Positions 58,104 through 64,000 of a DNA stretch of 64,000 nucleotides are shown here, piece by piece; position 1 is the first letter of the stretch, and each line of letters begins with the position of its first letter. Source of the stretch: an uncultured Acetatifactor sp. (lineage in GTDB: Bacteria; Bacillota; Clostridia; Lachnospirales; Lachnospiraceae); NCBI GenBank assembly GCA_947627115.1, contig CANQUQ010000008.1, forward strand, positions 1-64,000. The letters are read 5' to 3'. A program made the translations under genes and the position numbers. The notes under the pieces were generated by a model. The model saw nothing but the letters and a program-made list of their open reading frames with translations, did not search any database and was not told the origin of the DNA.

Positions 58104-58886
58104 ATGAAAGTTGTTGTTTGTATCAAGCAGGTTCCCGATACCAAGGGCGGCGTAAAGTTCAATCCCGACGGTACTCTGGACAGAGCTGCAATGATGACGA
58201 TTATGAACCCTGACGACAAGGCCGGCCTGGAGGCTGCCCTGAGACTGAAGGATCAGTACGGCGCGGAGGTCACCGTTCTCACCATGGGCCTTCCCAAGGC
58301 GGAGGATGTGCTTCGGGAGGCGATCGCCATGGGTGCCGACAAGGGCGTTCTGGTCACCGACAGAGTGCTGGGCGGCGCAGACACCTGGGCTACATCCCAG
58401 ACTCTGGCAGGCGCACTGAGAAATATGGACTATGACCTGATCATCACCGGCCGCCAGGCCATCGACGGCGATACCGCACAGGTGGGGCCCCAGATCTCCG
58501 AGCACCTTGATATTCCCGTTATCTCCTACGCACAGAGCCTTAAGATCGAGGGAGACAGCGTGATCGTGGAGCGTCAGTATGACGACAGATATCATGTCCT
58601 GAAGGCAAAGATGCCCTGCCTGATCACCGCTCTGGCAGAGCTGAACGAGCCCAGATATATGACTCCCGGCGGAATCTTCGACGCATGCAAGGCAGAGATC
58701 ACCGTGTGGGGCAGAGCTGACCTGAAGGATGTGGAGGATTCCAACTTAGGTCTGAAGGGATCTCCTACCCAGATCGCAAAGGCTTCCGATAAGGTGAGAA
58801 AGGGAGCGGGCGAGAAGGTAAGCCTGGATCCCGGCGAATCCGTTGACTATATTGTCGGCAAGTTGAAAGAAAAACACGTGATCTGA
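58104..58886 (+). CDS. etfB: Electron transfer flavoprotein beta subunit
   Basis: KVVVCIKQVPDTKGGVKFNPDGTL. Confidence 0.95.
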   Translation: MKVVVCIKQVPDTKGGVKFNPDGTLDRAAMMTIMNPDDKAGLEAALRLKDQYGAEVTVLTMGLPKAEDVLREAIAMGADKGVLVTDRVLGGADTWATSQTLAGALRNMDYDLIITGRQAIDGDTAQVGPQISEHLDIPVISYAQSLKIEGDSVIVERQYDDRYHVLKAKMPCLITALAELNEPRYMTPGGIFDACKAEITVWGRADLKDVEDSNLGLKGSPTQIAKASDKVRKGAGEKVSLDPGESVDYIVGKLKEKHVI

Positions 58887-58926
58887 TGAGTGTCTCAGGT
58901 GCAAAAAATAACATGGAGGAAGAACA

Positions 58927-59973
58927 ATGAATTTAGAAGAATATAAAGGTGTATATGTCTTCGCACAGCAGGTAGACAATTGTGTAAACAATATTGCCTT
59001 TGAGCTGATCGGCAAGGGAAAAGATCTCGCCGAGGCTCTTGGCACCGAAGTGACTGCTGTCCTGGTAGGAAGCGGCGTGAAGGATCTGGCTGACCAACTG
59101 GCCGAGTACGGCGCCGACAGGGTGATCGTTGTGGACGATCCCCAGCTGAAGGAGTACAGGACCGAGCCCTATGCTCATGCTCTGGCTTCCGTGATCAGGA
59201 AGTACAAACCCGAAATCTTCCTGGTAGGTGCCACCGCCATCGGCCGCGACCTTGGCCCCCGCGTTTCCGCCAGGATCCACACCGGTCTTACCGCAGACTG
59301 CACACAGCTGGATATCGGCGATTTCCCTCTTGCTCCGGTTCCCGGCAAGGAGCAGAAGCACAATCAGCTGCTGATGACCCGTCCCGCATTCGGCGGCAAC
59401 ACCATTGCCACCATCGCGTGCCCCGACTTCCGTCCTCAGATGGCTACCGTCCGTCCCGGCGTAATGCAGAAGCGTGAGAGACAGGTGGGCGTCAAGGCGA
59501 ATATAGAGGAGTTCAATCCCGGATTCACTCCCGACCACAAGTATGTGGAGATCCTGGAGGTGGTGAAAGCCGTTACAAATACCGTAGATATCATGGATGC
59601 AAAGATCCTGGTATCCGGCGGCAGGGGAATGGGAAGCCCTGAGAACTTCAAGATGCTGGAGGATCTGGCCGAGGTCCTGGGCGGTCAGGTGAGCTGCTCC
59701 CGTGCGGTGGTGGACGCCGGCTGGAAGCCCAAGGATATGCAGGTGGGCCAGACCGGCAAGACCGTTCGTCCCAATGTGTACTTTGCCATCGGTATCTCCG
59801 GTGCGATCCAGCATCTGGCAGGTATGGAGGAGTCCGACATCATCATTGCCATCAACAAGGATGAGAGCGCTCCGATCTTTGATGTAGCCGACTACGGCGT
59901 TGTGGGCGACCTGAACAAGATCGTTCCCGCGCTGACCGAGAAGCTGCGCGCAGAGATTGCAAAGAACAACTGA
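58927..59973 (+). CDS. etfA: Electron transfer flavoprotein alpha subunit
   Basis: [49 protein letters not shown]. Confidence 0.95.
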   Translation: MNLEEYKGVYVFAQQVDNCVNNIAFELIGKGKDLAEALGTEVTAVLVGSGVKDLADQLAEYGADRVIVVDDPQLKEYRTEPYAHALASVIRKYKPEIFLVGATAIGRDLGPRVSARIHTGLTADCTQLDIGDFPLAPVPGKEQKHNQLLMTRPAFGGNTIATIACPDFRPQMATVRPGVMQKRERQVGVKANIEEFNPGFTPDHKYVEILEVVKAVTNTVDIMDAKILVSGGRGMGSPENFKMLEDLAEVLGGQVSCSRAVVDAGWKPKDMQVGQTGKTVRPNVYFAIGISGAIQHLAGMEESDIIIAINKDESAPIFDVADYGVVGDLNKIVPALTEKLRAEIAKNN

Positions 59974-59987
59974 ACCTATGTGATCAG

Positions 59988-60021
59988 GACCCCGGAGGCT
60001 TCGGCCGCCGGGGTCTTTTTT
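59988..60021 (+). terminator. Rho-independent terminator after etfA
   Basis: GACCCCGG-aggcttcggc-CGCCGGGGTCTTTTTT. Confidence 0.85.
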
Positions 60022-60066
60022 GGGGGCAGGGCCGCATATACTTGTAGAAAAGCATTGGATGTGGAT

Positions 60067-60564
60067 ATGAAACAAATTTTCGGGAAGCCTGACATAGGAA
60101 AAGACGACGCGAAGTCTCTGGCAATCAGCATTGCCATCAGTCTCGGCGCAGGAATTCTGAGTGCTCTTCTCACAATGGGAAACATGCGCATGTATGCGGA
60201 CATGTATAAGCCGCCCCTGGCTCCTCCGGGCTGGCTTTTCCCCATTGTCTGGACAATACTCTACATACTCATGGGCATTGCCGCCTGGAGGATCTACCGG
60301 TCCCGATGCGGAGACAGAAGGCTGGCGCTGTCCCTGTACGGCAATCAGCTGCTGCTCAATGTGGTCTGGCCGCTGCTTTTTTTTAATCTGAAGGCATATT
60401 TTTTCGCCTTGGGATGGCTGGTCCTGCTGTGGGCATTTATCTATCTGACTATAAAGCAGTTCCTGCAATTGGATAAAACGGCGGGAAGACTGCTGTTTCC
60501 CTACTTGGCATGGGTGACATTTGCCGGCTATCTCAATCTGGCCATTGCCATTCATTATATGTGA
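60067..60564 (+). CDS. tspO: TspO/MBR family protein
   Basis: YKPPLAPPGWLFPIVWTILYILMGIAAWRIY. Confidence 0.88.
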   Translation: MKQIFGKPDIGKDDAKSLAISIAISLGAGILSALLTMGNMRMYADMYKPPLAPPGWLFPIVWTILYILMGIAAWRIYRSRCGDRRLALSLYGNQLLLNVVWPLLFFNLKAYFFALGWLVLLWAFIYLTIKQFLQLDKTAGRLLFPYLAWVTFAGYLNLAIAIHYM

Positions 60565-60690
60565 GAAAAACCTTTTCAAAATCATGTAGAATGAAGCCGC
60601 AGGCTGTGGTATACTGTAGGGGCAGAGTGTTCACGCATTCTGCCCCGATCACTGTACACCCGTGCACGAATATAGATTTGAGAGGACGTA

Positions 60691-61176
60691 ATGGCGAAAC
60701 AAAAGGAGATCAAGACGAACGCAATGCGCATACTGGAGACCATGAACATACCCTTTCGGCACATGACATATGAGTGCGGCGAGTTCGTGGACGGGATCCA
60801 GGTCGCGGACAAGCTGGGACTGCCGCATGAAAAAATGTACAAGACGCTTGTGACCGTGGGGAACAGCAAAAATTATTTTGTGTTCGTGATCCCTATCGAG
60901 GCGGAACTGGATCTGAAGGCGGCAGCCAGGAGCGTGGGAGAAAAGAATGTAGAGATGATCCACGTGAAGGACATTAACAGTGTGACCGGTTATATCCGGG
61001 GCGGCTGCACTGCGGTGGGAATGAAAAAGCAGTATGTGACCAGGATCGACAGCACGGCCGAGGCACTGCCGGAAATGATCGTCAGCGGAGGACGTATCGG
61101 TTCGCAGCTGGCACTTGCGCCGGGCGATCTCGCCAGGGCATCCGGGGCAGAATTTGCAGACATTGTGCGCCACTGA
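60691..61176 (+). CDS. ybaK: Cys-tRNA(Pro)/Cys-tRNA(Cys) deacylase, YbaK/EbsC-like
   Basis: LGLPHEKMYKTLVTVGNSKNYFVFVIPIEAELDLKAAARSVGEKNVEM. Confidence 0.85.
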   Translation: MAKQKEIKTNAMRILETMNIPFRHMTYECGEFVDGIQVADKLGLPHEKMYKTLVTVGNSKNYFVFVIPIEAELDLKAAARSVGEKNVEMIHVKDINSVTGYIRGGCTAVGMKKQYVTRIDSTAEALPEMIVSGGRIGSQLALAPGDLARASGAEFADIVRH

Positions 61177-61238
61177 CAGCGCAGGTCCTAAAACAGTGGG
61201 AAAAGTTTCATAAAAATCGGAAAGGCGTGGAAGAATAA

Positions 61239-61910
61239 ATGAAGCGGAATGTGAGCCTGCAGGAGATATCCGACGGCCGCCTGTACGGGGAGAACGATAT
61301 GGTAAGGGCGGACTGTCACGGCTGTCCGGATTGCTTCCGGTGCTGTGTGGGCATGGGAAATTCCGTTGTTTTAGATCCCTTTGATATATACCGCCTGCAG
61401 TCGGGCGAGGGAAGGACACTGGCCGAGTTCTTGTCGGAGGGAAGCATCGAACTGAATGTGGTGGACGGTCTGGTCCTTCCAAATCTTCGGATGTCCGGGA
61501 GCGGAGAGCGCTGTTCTTTTCTCAGTGAGAACGGCCGCTGCGGCATTCATGAGAGCCGGCCGGGCATCTGCAGGCTGTTCCCGCTGGGAAGATATTATGA
61601 GAACGGCGATTTCCGGTACTTCCTGCAGACCGGGGAGTGCAGCCGGACGGACAGGTCCAAGGTGAAGGTCTCCAGGTGGATCGACACGCCGGATCCGGGC
61701 CGATATCATGATTTTCTCTGCAGGTGGCACTATTATCTGAACGCTCTGGAGGAAAGGGTCCTGGGAGTGGAGGACAGTGAAGCCTCCAAACGGCTCAATC
61801 TTTCCATGCTGCAGTGTTTTTATCTGACTCCCTACGACACGGCCCGAAGTTTTTATGAGCAGTTTGAAGAGCGAAGTTCGGCAAACAGAAAGGAAAACAG
61901 TTTTTTATAG
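61239..61910 (+). CDS. YkgJ-family cysteine-cluster protein
   Basis: CHGCPDCFRCC, RCSFLSENGRCGIHESRPGICRLFPLG. Confidence 0.85.
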   Translation: MKRNVSLQEISDGRLYGENDMVRADCHGCPDCFRCCVGMGNSVVLDPFDIYRLQSGEGRTLAEFLSEGSIELNVVDGLVLPNLRMSGSGERCSFLSENGRCGIHESRPGICRLFPLGRYYENGDFRYFLQTGECSRTDRSKVKVSRWIDTPDPGRYHDFLCRWHYYLNALEERVLGVEDSEASKRLNLSMLQCFYLTPYDTARSFYEQFEERSSANRKENSFL

Positions 61911-63134
61911 ATGGACAGAGAAGAAGTGCTGCAGTCCGTAGAGGACGAGGCTCAGGAGCAGCAGCGAAGACAAAAGAGAAAACAGCGCATCGAAGAGATG
62001 AAGCGTGAGAAAAAAAGAGCGCAGATCAGGAATCGCTGTCTGGTCGGCGCAGGATTGGCTGTGTGCCTTATGGCAGGAATCGGCATTGCCGCTCTGGTGC
62101 GCTCTGCCGTAACGTCGCCTTCCGCCCCGCCGGCGGACGCCGGCCGGCAGCAGGCGGGGAATGCGATCGTGGAAGCGGCGGAGGGGCCAGAAGGTCCTGA
62201 CATCACACAGACCGCAGAAGAAGGGACCGATATCACTCAGGAGAGGGAGCCTGCGGGGGAGCCCGATTCCACCCAGGAGCCTGCCGTTCCTGTATTTGCG
62301 GCCTCGGCTACCGATGTCACTGCAGGCTTCAGCGATACGATCGTCAGCGAGTACGGTATTCTGATCGATGTGGAATCCGGGACCGTCCTGGCCGGCAGAG
62401 ATGCCCATGCGCGAATGAATCCCGCCTCCATGACTAAGATATTGACGGTGCTTACGGCCGCCGAGGCCCTGGGCCTGGAGGATGACACTTCGGAAATTCT
62501 GAACGATACTTTTACCATGACCGTCGATATTACGGATTACTGCTATGTGAACGGCTGTTCCGTCGTGGGATATGAGGTGGGGGAGACGGCAACGGTCCGG
62601 GATCTGTTCTACGGCACTATCCTCCCTTCCGGGGCGGACGCCGCACTTGGGCTCGCCGTCTATGTGTCAGGGTCTCAGGAGGCATTCGTGGAGCTGATGA
62701 ATCAAAAGCTGGATGAGCTGGGACTTGCAGAGAGCACACACTTTGTCAACTGCGTGGGGCTCTACGACGATCAGCACTACAGCACGGTCTACGATATTGC
62801 GGTGCTTTTGGAGGAGGCTTCGAAGAACGGTCTGTGCAGACAGGTGCTGTCGGCCCACACCTACACGACCACCTTCACGGAGGAGCATCCGGAGGGAATG
62901 GTGCTCTCCAATTGGTTCCTGCGGAGGATGGAAGACCGGGATACCCACGGCCAGGTCCTTTACGGGAAGACGGGCTATGTGAAACAGTCGGGACACTGCG
63001 CGGCCAGTCTTGCCAGTGATATGAACGGAAAAGAGTATTTGTGCGTAACGGCGGGCTCCAGCAGCGTCTGGCAGTGTATCCGCGATCAGGTGGAGCTGTT
63101 TCAGGGTTATCTTACGGAGGAAGGATCGACATGA
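61911..63134 (+). CDS. D-alanyl-D-alanine carboxypeptidase (S11, DacF-like) with N-terminal TM
   Basis: ARMNPASMTKILTVLTAAEAL (SxxK), SGADAALGLAVYVSG, YGKTGYVKQSGHC (KTG). Confidence 0.9.
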   Translation: MDREEVLQSVEDEAQEQQRRQKRKQRIEEMKREKKRAQIRNRCLVGAGLAVCLMAGIGIAALVRSAVTSPSAPPADAGRQQAGNAIVEAAEGPEGPDITQTAEEGTDITQEREPAGEPDSTQEPAVPVFAASATDVTAGFSDTIVSEYGILIDVESGTVLAGRDAHARMNPASMTKILTVLTAAEALGLEDDTSEILNDTFTMTVDITDYCYVNGCSVVGYEVGETATVRDLFYGTILPSGADAALGLAVYVSGSQEAFVELMNQKLDELGLAESTHFVNCVGLYDDQHYSTVYDIAVLLEEASKNGLCRQVLSAHTYTTTFTEEHPEGMVLSNWFLRRMEDRDTHGQVLYGKTGYVKQSGHCAASLASDMNGKEYLCVTAGSSSVWQCIRDQVELFQGYLTEEGST

Positions 63135-64000
63135 GAACAACAAAGCGTATAAAATTGAGGGCGGCTGTCTGGAGCGGTATTTTTATTCTGCTCCTCACAA
63201 TGTCCACGGGCTGCGGGCGCAGTCATACGGAAGAGTCGACCGCATCCGACGCCGGCGTCGCCACAGAGACGGAAAGTCCCGCGGCGGATGATTCGGACAA
63301 GGCCGAAGACGGGAGGACGGAGAACACTCCCGCACCCAGCCAGGAACCCACTCCGCAGCCGGAAGAAATTGCCTCGAATGAGCTCAAGGCGCTGGCCGTG
63401 GACGGAACACGGCTGGTGGACAGCGACGGCGCCCCGGTACAGCTCAGAGGCATCAGTACGCATGGTCTGGCCTGGTTTCCCGACTATGTAAATGAGGACT
63501 GGTTCCGGCAGATGAAGGAGGAGTGGGGGGCCAATGTGGTCCGACTGGCCATGTATACGGCCGAGAGTGGCGGCTACTGTACAGGCGGAGATCAGGAAAA
63601 ATTAAAGGCTCTGATCCGGGATGGGGTACAGTATGCCACGGACTGCGGGCTGTACGTGATCATCGACTGGCATATCCTGTCTGACAGCAATCCCAACACT
63701 TACATAGATGAGTCCAAGGCATTTTTTGAGGAAATGTCCCAGGAGTATGCGGACCATGACAATGTGCTCTACGAGATATGCAACGAGCCGAACAGCGGCA
63801 CCTCCTGGAAGGATGTGAAGTCCTACGCGGAACAGGTGATCGACGTGATCCGGGAAAACGACGGGGACGGGGTCATTCTGGTGGGCACCCCCAACTGGTG
63901 CCAGTATGTGGATCAGGCGGCCGAGGACCCCATCGAGGGTCGTGAGAACGTGATGTACACACTGCATTTTTATGCATCCACGCACAAGGAGTCTCTGCGC
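63131..64000 (+). CDS. GH5-family endoglucanase-like lipoprotein, partial at window end
   Basis: Lipobox LTMSTGC; LRGISTHGLAWFPDYVNEDWF, YVIIDWHIL, NVLYEICNEPN; runs to window end. Confidence 0.85.
   Translation, partial: MRTTKRIKLRAAVWSGIFILLLTMSTGCGRSHTEESTASDAGVATETESPAADDSDKAEDGRTENTPAPSQEPTPQPEEIASNELKALAVDGTRLVDSDGAPVQLRGISTHGLAWFPDYVNEDWFRQMKEEWGANVVRLAMYTAESGGYCTGGDQEKLKALIRDGVQYATDCGLYVIIDWHILSDSNPNTYIDESKAFFEEMSQEYADHDNVLYEICNEPNSGTSWKDVKSYAEQVIDVIRENDGDGVILVGTPNWCQYVDQAAEDPIEGRENVMYTLHFYASTHKESLR

Noticed and set aside
58933-60585. 550-aa antisense ORF over etfA/tspO
   Set aside because: Shadow ORF of highly conserved etfA; spans two genes and a terminator, no independent evidence.
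1-64000. CRISPR arrays, tRNA or rRNA genes
   Set aside because: No regularly spaced direct repeats of CRISPR length and no convincing tRNA T-loop/acceptor combinations or rRNA motifs seen on either strand. A GGTTCAAG at about 35627 is not in a cloverleaf context.

Overview
64-kb chromosomal window from a Lachnospiraceae-like Firmicute, judged from the gene order. It contains, left to right: (1) about 4.25 kb of a low-GC element on the minus strand that reads as the right-hand part of an inovirus (filamentous phage) prophage. It has a Zot/pI-like ATPase truncated at the window edge and missing from the ORF track, single-TM micro-ORFs, a pIII-like secreted protein, a pVIII-like coat protein and a small pV-like protein. 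(2) A type II fatty-acid synthesis operon, acpP-fabK-fabD-fabG-fabF-fabZ-accDA(fused)-fabH-fabT, preceded by three TTGA-N3-TCAA boxes spaced exactly 16 bp apart just downstream of a consensus promoter. (3) cls, an ECF sigma factor with its partner, an orphan KdpDE-like pair, a methyltransferase and an HD protein. (4) The S10-spc-alpha ribosomal protein supercluster (rpsJ to rplQ) with secY, adk, map and infA, broken by several unusually long spacers with strong secondary structure. (5) ecfA1-ecfA2-ecfT-truA-rplM-rpsI. (6) A TPR/nucleotidyltransferase-like (DUF4037/DUF4125-type) protein, then a DHA3-type MFS pump preceded by a candidate leader-peptide attenuator. (7) SDR, thioredoxin reductase, SH3-NlpC/P60, a DnaA-box cluster upstream of hpf, M23 peptidase and rarA. 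(8) The butyrate operon thl-crt-hbd-bcd-etfB-etfA. (9) tspO, ybaK-like, YkgJ-like, a DacF-like carboxypeptidase and a partial GH5 lipoprotein. The strongest hunt results are the inovirus with its unannotated ATPase, the RTR-containing leader peptide with mutually exclusive hairpins before the MFS pump, the periodic FabT-type operator array, the DnaA-box cluster, and the structured RNAs inside the ribosomal protein operons. Everything was read by eye; no database search or folding software was run.
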